Shown here: one piece after another, positions 1 to 5,809 of the stretch
How the letters are laid out: each line of letters starts with the position of its first letter
Numbering within the stretch: position 1 is the stretch's first letter
Assembly (NCBI GenBank): GCA_944376975.1
Contig: CALWEE010000088.1
Span: 1 to 6,636 of the forward strand
From: an uncultured Lachnospiraceae bacterium
GTDB lineage: Bacteria; Bacillota; Clostridia; Lachnospirales; Lachnospiraceae
DNA length: 6,636 nt
Direction: 5' to 3'
Position numbers and translations under genes: made by a program
Notes under the pieces: model-generated
What the model was told of the DNA's origin: nothing
The model's database searches: none
What the model saw: only the letters and a program-made list of their open reading frames with translations

Positions 1-1188
1 AAGCTGAAGATTATAGCCGCCGGTCAGCGCGTCGATATCCAGCATTTCGCCCGCGAAATACAGCCCTTTTATATGTTTGGAACCCATTGTGGAGGGATCC
101 ACGTCTTTTACGCTGATGCCGCCCGCCGTGATGATGGCTTCGTTAAACCCGCGAAGTCCCGCGGGGCGCATCGTCAGATCTTTCAAAAGGTCTCTAAGCC
201 GCAGCCGCTCCGCCTTGGATATACGGTTTACCGGCCGGTCTCCATCGATGCCGGACAGCTCAACGATGACCGGTATCAGTTTTCGCGGGAGCAGGCCGCC
301 CAGGCTGTTTCGGAACTGCCTGTTGATATTCTCATCAAATTCCCGGAGGATACGCGCGTCCAGCTGTTCCGGCGAAAGAGCCGGTTTAAGATCTACGCTA
401 AGAGAAACATCCTGAACGTTTTTCACGCGCCCCCACCGGGCGCTGGCGCTCAAGATGAGGGGACCGCTGACGCCAAAATGGGTAAACAGCATTTCGCCCT
501 GTTCTTTAAAAAGCACCTTCTTTTTCTCGCGCAGCGTTACCGTCACGTTTTTCAGGGACAGCCCCTGAAGCTGCCCGCACCATGCCTCCTTGACCGTCAT
601 GGGGACAAGGGAGGGACGGACCGGCACCAGGCGGTGCCCGCACCCTTCAGCCAGTTTATAGGCGCTGCCGTCCGATCCGGTAGACGGATACGAACAGCCG
701 CCGCAGGCCAATAAGACCCGATCCGCTTCCCACCTTCTGCCATCCTTCGCGCGAACGCCCACACAGCGCCCGTCTTTGATCAGCAGGCCGGTCACTTCCG
801 TTCCCAGGCACACCCGGACATTCCGCTCTTTCAAAAGCTTTTCCAGCGTTCGGATCACGTCGGAAGATTTATCGGAAGCCGGAAAGACACGTCCGCCCCG
901 TTCCGTTTTAAGCCGGAGCCCGGCTTCTTCAAACAGGGCCATGGTCTTTTCACTGTCCAGGCCGTACAGGGCCCGGTACATGAACTTGGGATTGGCGATC
1001 ATATGAGCCATCAACTCATCTTTGCCGCAATTATTGGTCAGGTTGCACCTGCCCTTACCTGTGATGAACAGCTTTTTCCCAAGTTTTTCATTCTTTTCCA
1101 ATAACGTCACCTGGCCGGAACCGTCAGCGGAACGAATGGCCGCCATCATTCCGGCGGCTCCGCCTCCGACGATGATCATTTTTTTCAT
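1..1188 (-). CDS. HI0933/BaiN-family NAD(P)/FAD-dependent flavoprotein, 3' end missing
   Basis: The reading frame is open from an ATG at 1188 to the left edge, giving 396 residues with no stop. Family members are usually a little over 400 residues, so only about the last 15-25 are lost. Visible motifs in order are an N-terminal dinucleotide-binding VGGGAAG (residues 7-13), the family signature GKGRCNLTN (44-52), GGRVFPAS (98-105), a second flavin-site motif ACGGCSYPSTGS (161-172), HFGVSGP (237-243), ITAGG near 353-357, and a C-terminal GEMLDIDALTGGYNLQ (380-395) typical of the FAD-closing end. An AGGAGA ribosome site at 1193-1198 supports the start. The family is predicted to be cytoplasmic and FAD-binding. 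Its substrate is mostly unknown: BaiN of Clostridium scindens was linked to bile-acid processing, but that function cannot be transferred here. It has its own promoter and lies after the terminator of the CoA-transferase, so it is probably a separate unit. Confidence 0.93.
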   Translation of the reverse strand, partial: MKKMIIVGGGAAGMMAAIRSADGSGQVTLLEKNEKLGKKLFITGKGRCNLTNNCGKDELMAHMIANPKFMYRALYGLDSEKTMALFEEAGLRLKTERGGRVFPASDKSSDVIRTLEKLLKERNVRVCLGTEVTGLLIKDGRCVGVRAKDGRRWEADRVLLACGGCSYPSTGSDGSAYKLAEGCGHRLVPVRPSLVPMTVKEAWCGQLQGLSLKNVTVTLREKKKVLFKEQGEMLFTHFGVSGPLILSASARWGRVKNVQDVSLSVDLKPALSPEQLDARILREFDENINRQFRNSLGGLLPRKLIPVIVELSGIDGDRPVNRISKAERLRLRDLLKDLTMRPAGLRGFNEAIITAGGISVKDVDPSTMGSKHIKGLYFAGEMLDIDALTGGYNLQL

Positions 1189-1219
1189 AGCTTCTCCTGA
1201 ATTTCGCTGATAATGCTCC

Positions 1220-1249
1220 ATTATAACATACGTTTCCCGTTCTTAACAA
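1220..1249 (-). promoter_or_regulatory. Predicted sigma-A promoter of the flavoprotein gene
   Basis: On the minus strand there is a perfect TATAAT -10 (1220-1225) preceded by TGT, which makes an extended -10. A TTGTTA -35-like box lies at 1244-1249 with an 18-base spacer. Transcription would start near 1213, about 25 bases upstream of the ATG at 1188. It sits just after the terminator at 1262-1299, so the gene has independent transcription. Confidence 0.75.
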
Positions 1250-1260
1250 CCCTGTTCCAA

Positions 1261-1299
1261 CAAAAATGTCCTGCCCCCGGTTTTGCCGCGGGCAGGACA
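1261..1299 (-). terminator. Intrinsic terminator after the CoA-transferase gene
   Basis: On the minus strand, arms at 1286-1299 and 1267-1280 form a 14-base stem with one mismatch around a 5-base loop. The stem is followed by a run of five T (1262-1266). It lies 16 bases after the CoA-transferase stop codon. This is a textbook rho-independent terminator ending the thiolase/CoA-transferase transcription unit. Confidence 0.92.
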
Positions 1300-1315
1300 G
1301 ATTATGGCATATCCA

Positions 1316-2683
1316 TCAGGCGCGTTTGTTCGTTCTGCGCCAGATCCCCTGTTTTTCAGCTTCTTTGATCAGTTCTTCCCTGAAATCCGGATGGGCGAGA
1401 CCTATGATCGCCTCGGCCTTCTCCCAGGTGGAAAGGCCCTTCAGGCAGACTTTGCCGTACTCGGTGACAAGCCAGTGTACATTGGCACGGGTATCGGTCA
1501 CGATGGAACCTTCTTTTAATGTGGGACGGATCCGGGAATGGACAACGCCCTGTTTGTCTTTAAACGTGGAGGAACAGCAGATAAAGCTCTTGCCGCCTTT
1601 GGAAAGGTAGGCTCCAAGCACGAAATCCAGCTGTCCGCCGGCGCCGCTGATCTGGCGGATACCTGAAGACTCCGCGTTGATCTGCCCGTACAGGTCCAGA
1701 TCCACCGCGTTGTTGATGGACATAAAGTTATCCAGAGAAGCGATGACCCGCACATCGTTGGTGTAGTCCACCGGCACGCTCATGCACTGGGGATTATTGT
1801 CCAGGAAATCATAAAAATCCTGGGAACCGGCGCCGAAAGCGTACGTCTGACGTCCCTGGTCGATATTCTTTCTGGCGCCGGTGATCTTGCCCGCCAGCGT
1901 CAGGTCTTTAAAGCTTTCCACATACATCTCCGTATGTACGCCCAGATCTTTCAGATCGGATTCCGCGATCATGGCTCCCACCGCGTTGGGCATGCCGCCG
2001 ATGCCCAGCTGGAGGCAGGCGCCGTTGGGGATCTCTTCCACGATATAGGAAGCGACAGCCCGGTCAACTTCCGGGTCCGGTTTGCCGTTGCCGAGAACAC
2101 CCATGGGCGGATTGTCGCCTTCCACGATATAGTTCACCTGGGAAACATGGATGCCTTCCTCAAACCCACCCAGACACCTGGGCATGTTTTCATTGACTTC
2201 CACGATGATCACGTCGGATTTCTCGCAGGCCGCCATCAGGTGGGACGCGTTCGGCCCGAAGTTGAAATAGCCATGTTTGTCCATGGGGCTGACCTGCATC
2301 ATGATCACGTTGTTGCGCTCCACATGTTCCCTGTAATATCTGGGAAGCTCGGAGTAACGGATCGGCGAATAGAATACAAGGCCTTCCTTCATATATTTAC
2401 GCTCGATACCGGACATATGCCAGGAGTTCCACGTAAAATGGGACGCCGCGTCCGGAACCTGGAAGATCGCCGGGATCCAGAGCGCGATACCGCCCCGTAC
2501 TTTAACATTTTCCAGTTCCTCCGCCCGTCTCGCCAGCGCCTGGTCCAATGCCACAGGATGTCCGGAACACCAGCCGTAATCTACCCAGTCGCCGGACTTG
2601 ATCACTTTGACCGCTTCATCGGCTGTTGTCAGTTTCTGCTGATATATTTCTTTGAAATACTGCTGCTGATCGCTGTAAGCCAT
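1316..2683 (-). CDS. but: Butyryl-CoA:acetate CoA-transferase (But-type)
   Basis: This 455-residue protein has the length and motifs of the family I CoA-transferases of the acetyl-CoA hydrolase/transferase group. It most resembles the But enzymes of gut butyrate producers: [10 protein letters not shown] (81-90), [13 protein letters not shown] (107-119), [11 protein letters not shown] (134-144) and [13 protein letters not shown] (161-173). GIGGMPNAV (227-235) is a CoA-site loop. Glu252 in GVHTEM is the expected catalytic glutamate that forms the enzyme-CoA thioester, and GAGGQLDF (347-354) is the conserved C-terminal domain motif. The reaction moves CoA from butyryl-CoA to acetate in the cytoplasm, giving butyrate and acetyl-CoA. 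The ATG at 2683 follows an AAGGAGG site (2691-2697). The thiolase gene lies just upstream on the same strand. A 4-hydroxybutyrate or propionate CoA-transferase activity is possible in this family; the exact acyl substrate is inferred, the family is certain. Confidence 0.88.
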   Translation of the reverse strand: MAYSDQQQYFKEIYQQKLTTADEAVKVIKSGDWVDYGWCSGHPVALDQALARRAEELENVKVRGGIALWIPAIFQVPDAASHFTWNSWHMSGIERKYMKEGLVFYSPIRYSELPRYYREHVERNNVIMMQVSPMDKHGYFNFGPNASHLMAACEKSDVIIVEVNENMPRCLGGFEEGIHVSQVNYIVEGDNPPMGVLGNGKPDPEVDRAVASYIVEEIPNGACLQLGIGGMPNAVGAMIAESDLKDLGVHTEMYVESFKDLTLAGKITGARKNIDQGRQTYAFGAGSQDFYDFLDNNPQCMSVPVDYTNDVRVIASLDNFMSINNAVDLDLYGQINAESSGIRQISGAGGQLDFVLGAYLSKGGKSFICCSSTFKDKQGVVHSRIRPTLKEGSIVTDTRANVHWLVTEYGKVCLKGLSTWEKAEAIIGLAHPDFREELIKEAEKQGIWRRTNKRA

Positions 2684-2702
2684 CTGTATGCCTCCTTATA
2701 AG

Positions 2703-2757
2703 CTCATAAGAAAACAGCCCGATGCCCAAATGGCTTTGACCCACAGGCATCGGGTGT
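2703..2757 (-). terminator. Terminator-like hairpin between thiolase and CoA-transferase (possible partial terminator)
   Basis: On the minus strand, CCCGATGCC (2746-2754) pairs perfectly with GGCATCGGG (2718-2726) across a 19-base loop. The outer ACA/TGT can extend the stem. A T-rich tail (TTTTCTTAT, about 2706-2714) follows. The thiolase stop is 73 bases upstream, and the CoA-transferase ribosome site begins only 8 bases after the T-rich tail. No promoter fits after it, so it must be leaky if the CoA-transferase depends on the thiolase promoter. Confidence 0.75.
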
Positions 2758-2827
2758 CTTCTTATTGATCCATATTCATTGTCCTATACGGGGATGCCGG
2801 CAAAGCCCGCCCCCGGATGCGTTTTGA

Positions 2828-4009
2828 TCATTTACGTTTTACGATCAATGTCTGGCCCTGTCCGCCGCCGATACACAGTGTCGCCATACCGGTCTTGGAA
2901 TCTCTCTTCATCATTTCATAGATAAGAGAAACAAGGATACGGGCTCCGGACGCGCCGATCGGATGGCCGATGGCGATCGCGCCGCCGTTTACATTGACTT
3001 TATCCATGTCGAAGTGCAGGTCTTTCGCTACGGCGAGAGACTGAGCCGCGAAAGCTTCGTTCGCTTCTACCAGATCGATGTCGTCGATGGTCATGCCGGC
3101 TTTCGCCATGGCTTTCTGGGAAGCTTTGATCGGTCCAACGCCCATGATGCTGGGATCAACACCGGCTGTAGCGTAGGAAACGATCTCGCAAAGGTAATCG
3201 ATACCCAGTTCTTCCGCTTTTTCTTTCGCCATAACAACAAGGGCTGCCGCGCCGTCATTGATACCGGAAGCGTTAGCTGCCGTTACGGTACCGTCTTTGA
3301 TGAAAGCCGGTCTTAACTTGGCAACTTTTTCGATGGTGTTGCCGAATTTCGGATGTTCATCTGTATCGAAGATGATCGGATCGCCTTTTCTCTGAGGAAT
3401 AGTAACAGGAACGATCTCGTCTTTGAACCGACCGGCTTTGATGGCCGCTTCCGCGCGGTTCTGGCTGCGTACAGCGAACGCGTCCTGTTCTTCTCTTGTG
3501 ATCCCCCACTGTTTTGCCACGTTTTCAGCCGTAACACCCATGTGATACTGGTTAAAAGCGTCCCACAGACCATCGTTGACCATAACGTCGACCATCTGCG
3601 TATTGTTCATTCTTGCTCCCCAACGCGCGGACGGAACAGCGTACGGAGCAGCGCTCATATTTTCTGTACCGCCAGCTACGATGATGTCCGCGTCGCCTGC
3701 TTTGATCGCCTGCGCAGCCATAGCGACCGTTTTCAGACCGGAACCGCATACGATATTGATCGTCGCCGCGGTTGTATCAATGGGCAGTCCGGCTTTCAGC
3801 GTAACCTGACGCGCCACGTTCTGGCCCAGGCCAGCCTGGAGCACGTTGCCGAATAATACTTCTTCTACCTGCTCCGGAGCGATGCCCGCTCTCTTCACAG
3901 CTTCTTTAACAACGATCGCTCCCAATTCCGCTGCCGGAATGGTCTTTAAAGAACCGCCAAATGTTCCGACTGCTGTTCTGCATGCACTTGCAATAACTAC
4001 TTCTCTCAT
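2828..4009 (-). CDS. thlA: Acetyl-CoA C-acetyltransferase (biosynthetic-type thiolase)
   Basis: This 393-residue protein matches the usual length of thiolase II enzymes. It joins two acetyl-CoA into acetoacetyl-CoA in the cytoplasm, the entry step of butyrate formation. Catalytic residues are all present: nucleophile Cys88 in VCGSGL (87-92), HMG with His156, NEAF (317-320), His349 in GHPIGASG (348-355) and Cys379 in CIGGGQG (379-385). The start at 4009 is supported by AAGGAG (4018-4023) eight bases upstream. Arg codons near the start are AGA and CGT, while the neighbouring regulator mostly uses CGG and CGC, consistent with selection for high expression. Residues Ile77, Asn153 and Ser287 align with Val77, Asn153 and Ala286 of the C. 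acetobutylicum redox-switch thiolase. Its promoter carries a Rex-like operator. It is probably the first gene of a unit with the CoA-transferase. Confidence 0.96.
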   Translation of the reverse strand: MREVVIASACRTAVGTFGGSLKTIPAAELGAIVVKEAVKRAGIAPEQVEEVLFGNVLQAGLGQNVARQVTLKAGLPIDTTAATINIVCGSGLKTVAMAAQAIKAGDADIIVAGGTENMSAAPYAVPSARWGARMNNTQMVDVMVNDGLWDAFNQYHMGVTAENVAKQWGITREEQDAFAVRSQNRAEAAIKAGRFKDEIVPVTIPQRKGDPIIFDTDEHPKFGNTIEKVAKLRPAFIKDGTVTAANASGINDGAAALVVMAKEKAEELGIDYLCEIVSYATAGVDPSIMGVGPIKASQKAMAKAGMTIDDIDLVEANEAFAAQSLAVAKDLHFDMDKVNVNGGAIAIGHPIGASGARILVSLIYEMMKRDSKTGMATLCIGGGQGQTLIVKRK

Positions 4010-4079
4010 CGCTCGATCTCCTTCTCTTTTCTTGAGGTTTTCCGATCCATCATTTATAGTTTTTCATGTTCGGAAAGGT

Positions 4080-4097
4080 ATGTTAAAAATTTAACTA
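4080..4097. promoter_or_regulatory. Predicted Rex (NADH-sensing repressor) operator
   Basis: The sequence ATGTTAAAAATTTAACTA matches 12 of 14 defined positions of the clostridial Rex consensus TTGTTAANNNNTTAACAA, including both GTTAA/TTAAC half-sites at the right spacing. It lies about +6 to +23 relative to the predicted thiolase start site, where a bound repressor would block transcription. Thiolase genes are known Rex targets in Clostridia. Rex itself is not encoded in this window. Confidence 0.65.
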
Positions 4098-4117
4098 CCC
4101 ACATTAAAAATTATAAC
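4083..4117. repeat. Imperfect direct repeat, 21-base period, over the thiolase promoter
   Basis: TTAAAAATTTAAC (4083-4095) and TTAAAAATTATAAC (4104-4117) share an identical TTAAAAATT core starting exactly 21 bases apart, about two helical turns. The first copy is the core of the Rex-like site. The second overlaps the -10 box and is a weaker match. It could be a secondary operator half-site or a chance result of AT-rich sequence. Confidence 0.5.
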
Positions 4118-4137
4118 ACACTTATTTTTTTTTAAAA
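4110..4137 (-). promoter_or_regulatory. Predicted extended -10 promoter of the thiolase gene
   Basis: On the minus strand, a perfect TATAAT (4110-4115) is preceded by TGT, forming an extended -10. The -35 is weak (TTTTAA at 4132-4137, 16-base spacer) and sits within an A-rich tract. Transcription would start near 4103, giving a leader of roughly 94 bases that contains the Rex-like operator. Confidence 0.75.
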
Positions 4138-4167
4138 GCCCCTATTTGGTTTTCCATATATTTTCGG

Positions 4168-4182
4168 CATTTTGTACAAATG
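4168..4182. repeat. Small palindrome, possible regulator operator
   Basis: CATTTTGTACAAATG contains a perfect 10-base palindrome, TTTGTACAAA (4171-4180), with outer CAT/ATG arms one base out of register. It lies about 65-80 bases upstream of the predicted thiolase start site and about 100 bases upstream of that of the regulator. It could be a site for the divergent MocR protein, but no known MocR operator is recognised. Confidence 0.35.
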
Positions 4183-4245
4183 AGAACCGGATATCCCGTC
4201 ATATTTTTCTGATCAACCCTTTTCATGATCCGCCTCCGTCCTTTC

Positions 4246-4274
4246 TTCCCTCCTTCCCCTGTACGTGGTATAAT
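4246..4274 (+). promoter_or_regulatory. Predicted extended -10 promoter of the MocR-type regulator
   Basis: TATAAT at 4269-4274 is preceded by TGG, a perfect extended -10. The -35 position holds only TTCCCT (4246-4251, 17-base spacer), a poor match. Transcription would start near 4281, giving a leader of about 50 bases before the ATG at 4331. Confidence 0.72.
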
Positions 4275-4330
4275 CCAATTATATACGGCCGGGATAGGCT
4301 TTCCCGCCGCCGTCCCATGGAGGTTGATCT

Positions 4331-5755
4331 ATGTCTGTATTTACATTTAATATTGATGCCCGTTCAAAAAAACCGATCTATATGCAGATCTATGACTATA
4401 TACGGGACGAGATCCGCTGCGGCCGGTTAAATCCCGGCGATAGGCTGCCTTCCACCCGCCAGCTTTCCGTCCATCTTTCGGTCAGCCGCAACACGGTGGA
4501 CATGGCCTATGGACAGCTGAGCGCCGAAGGCTACATCGAAGCGCTGCCCAAACAAGGGTATTATATATGTGACATCACCCATCACATCCCTGTCCTCCAC
4601 CCGTCCGACCGGGCCGAGCCCGCTCCTGCCGCCCCCGCGTCCGCCGCGGATCGACCTGTATACTATGATTTTAACCCAAATGGCATTGATTTGGAATACT
4701 TTCCTTATAATATCTGGAAAAAAACAATGAAAGATATCCTTTACAACAGCGGCGAGGACAATCTGCTCCTTCCCGGCGATCCCCAGGGCGATCTATCCCT
4801 GCGCCAGGCTGTGGCCGAATATCTGCACCAGTCCCGGGGCGTCCGCTGCGACGCGTCCCAGGTGGTCATCGGCGCCGGGACCGATTTTCTCCTGATCCTG
4901 CTTTACCAGCTGCTTGATAAAAAAAACCTGTACGCGCTGGAAGATCCGGGCTATATCCAGGCCTGGCAGGTCCTTGCCCATATGGGCGCCCACACGGTCA
5001 GCATCCCCATGGACAGCTCCGGGATCCAAATGGACGCGCTGCGCCGTTCCAAAGCGTCGGTGGCCTACGTGATGCCCTCCCATCACTTCCCCACCGGCAT
5101 CGTCATGCCCATCCGCCGTCGCCTGGAACTGCTTTCCTGGGCCGGACAAAAGCCGGACCGGTATATCATCGAGGATGACTATGACAGCGAATTCCGCTAC
5201 CGGGGCCGCCCCATCCCGTCCCTCCAGGGGATCGATCCGTCCGGCCGGGTCATTTACATGGGCACATTTTCCAAAGCGCTGACGCCCGCCATGCGCGTCG
5301 GCTATATGGTGCTGCCGCCGAAACTTCTGGCGCGCTACCGGAAAGATCTTTCCTTTTACAGCAACAGCGTATCCCGGTCCGAGCAGAAGTTTCTCTCCCT
5401 GTTCATCCGGAACGGACAGTTTGAACGGCATCTCAATCGGATGCGCAACGTCTACAAAGACAAAAGGGACGCTATACTGAAGGCTTTCCAGCCTTACCGT
5501 CCGCTTTTTTCCGTCTCCGGCGAAGATTCCGGCCTCCATATGCTCCTCCATTTCCATGACGGACGTTCCGCCGCCGCCCTCATCGACCAGGCGGCGTCCC
5601 ACGGCATACGCCTCTATCGGGTGTCGGACTCGCATGCCGATCCTTCTTCCACGTCGCCTTTTGACGAACATATCATCCTGGGCTATGCCGCTTTGCCCAT
5701 CGACCGGCTTGAAGAAGGGATCGTTCGTCTCCTGGATATCTGGTTCCCTTCCTGA
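4331..5755 (+). CDS. MocR-family regulator: GntR winged helix fused to PLP-dependent aminotransferase fold
   Basis: This 474-residue protein has the standard MocR length. Residues about 12-80 form a GntR-type winged helix (PIYMQIYDYI, then PGDRLPSTRQL and SRNTVDMAYGQL). A short Ala/Pro-rich linker (about 93-109) joins a fold-type I aminotransferase domain: EDPGY (204-208), MPSHHFPTG (248-256), EDDYDSEFRY (281-290) with the Asp that contacts the pyridine nitrogen, and GTFSK (311-315) with Lys315 as the PLP Schiff-base lysine and Arg322 as the likely phosphate contact. Such proteins are cytoplasmic DNA-binding regulators that sense an amine or PLP rather than catalyse full transamination. The start follows GGAGGT (4319-4324). 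MocR regulators often control the divergent gene, which here is the thiolase. Key residues differ from GabR (Gln210 where GabR is expected to have Arg207), so a GABA response is unlikely. The effector is unknown. Confidence 0.93.
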   Translation: MSVFTFNIDARSKKPIYMQIYDYIRDEIRCGRLNPGDRLPSTRQLSVHLSVSRNTVDMAYGQLSAEGYIEALPKQGYYICDITHHIPVLHPSDRAEPAPAAPASAADRPVYYDFNPNGIDLEYFPYNIWKKTMKDILYNSGEDNLLLPGDPQGDLSLRQAVAEYLHQSRGVRCDASQVVIGAGTDFLLILLYQLLDKKNLYALEDPGYIQAWQVLAHMGAHTVSIPMDSSGIQMDALRRSKASVAYVMPSHHFPTGIVMPIRRRLELLSWAGQKPDRYIIEDDYDSEFRYRGRPIPSLQGIDPSGRVIYMGTFSKALTPAMRVGYMVLPPKLLARYRKDLSFYSNSVSRSEQKFLSLFIRNGQFERHLNRMRNVYKDKRDAILKAFQPYRPLFSVSGEDSGLHMLLHFHDGRSAAALIDQAASHGIRLYRVSDSHADPSSTSPFDEHIILGYAALPIDRLEEGIVRLLDIWFPS

Positions 5756-5762
5756 ACACGCG

Positions 5763-5809
5763 CGAAAGCCCGGACCGGCCGGGCTTTCGTATCGTGTCTG
5801 TTCTGTTTT
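5763..5809 (+). terminator. Intrinsic terminator of the MocR gene, between convergent genes
   Basis: A perfect 11-base stem (5763-5773 with 5779-5789, CGAAAGCCCGG arms) closes a 5-base loop eight bases after the regulator stop. The plus-strand tail is only moderately T-rich, with TTTT at 5806-5809 overlapping the stop codon of the convergent gene. The minus-strand tail has no T run, so the hairpin mainly serves the plus strand, although it lies beyond the end of the convergent gene too. Confidence 0.78.

Larger units (their letters stand above)
4010..4330. other. Divergent intergenic control region between thiolase and MocR regulator
   Basis: This AT-rich, 321-base gap has no credible gene. 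From the thiolase side it holds the ribosome site (4018-4023), a leader of about 90 bases, a Rex-like operator (4080-4097), an extended -10 promoter (4110-4115) with a nine-base T run (4127-4135) upstream that may act as an UP-like tract, and a palindrome (4168-4182). On the regulator side there are a pyrimidine-rich stretch (about 4231-4260), an extended -10 promoter (4269-4274) and a GGAGGT ribosome site (4319-4324). Confidence 0.85.

Noticed and set aside
73..714. Plus-strand open frame of 213 codons opposite the flavoprotein gene
   Set aside because: It is antisense to a gene with clear conserved motifs in the other strand, and its translation is low-complexity and Arg-rich with no recognisable domain.
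1233..1249. Second Rex-like site in the flavoprotein promoter
   Set aside because: Only one half (TTGTTAA on the minus strand, overlapping the -35) matches. The expected second half reads GGGAAAC, so there is no symmetric operator.
1934..2701. Plus-strand open frame of 255 codons opposite the CoA-transferase gene
   Set aside because: His- and Asp-rich antisense shadow with no ribosome site. The minus-strand CoA-transferase is unambiguous.
2784..2820. GC-rich hairpin potential just after the thiolase stop as a second terminator
   Set aside because: The stem is interrupted and has no T run after it, so it does not meet intrinsic terminator criteria.
4290..4306. Small hairpin (CGGGA/TCCCG) in the leader of the MocR gene
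   Set aside because: A 5-base stem with a 7-base loop and no alternative partner; too weak to call a riboswitch or attenuator.
4793..5671. Minus-strand open frame of 292 codons opposite the MocR gene
   Set aside because: A shadow of a high-GC gene. The plus-strand product has complete HTH and PLP motifs, while the antisense product resembles nothing.
5671..5685. Lack of an Arg before the LGY motif near the C-terminus of the MocR protein (Ile449)
   Set aside because: Aminotransferases often have an Arg there, but many MocR regulators have an aliphatic residue at this position, so it is not a clear anomaly.
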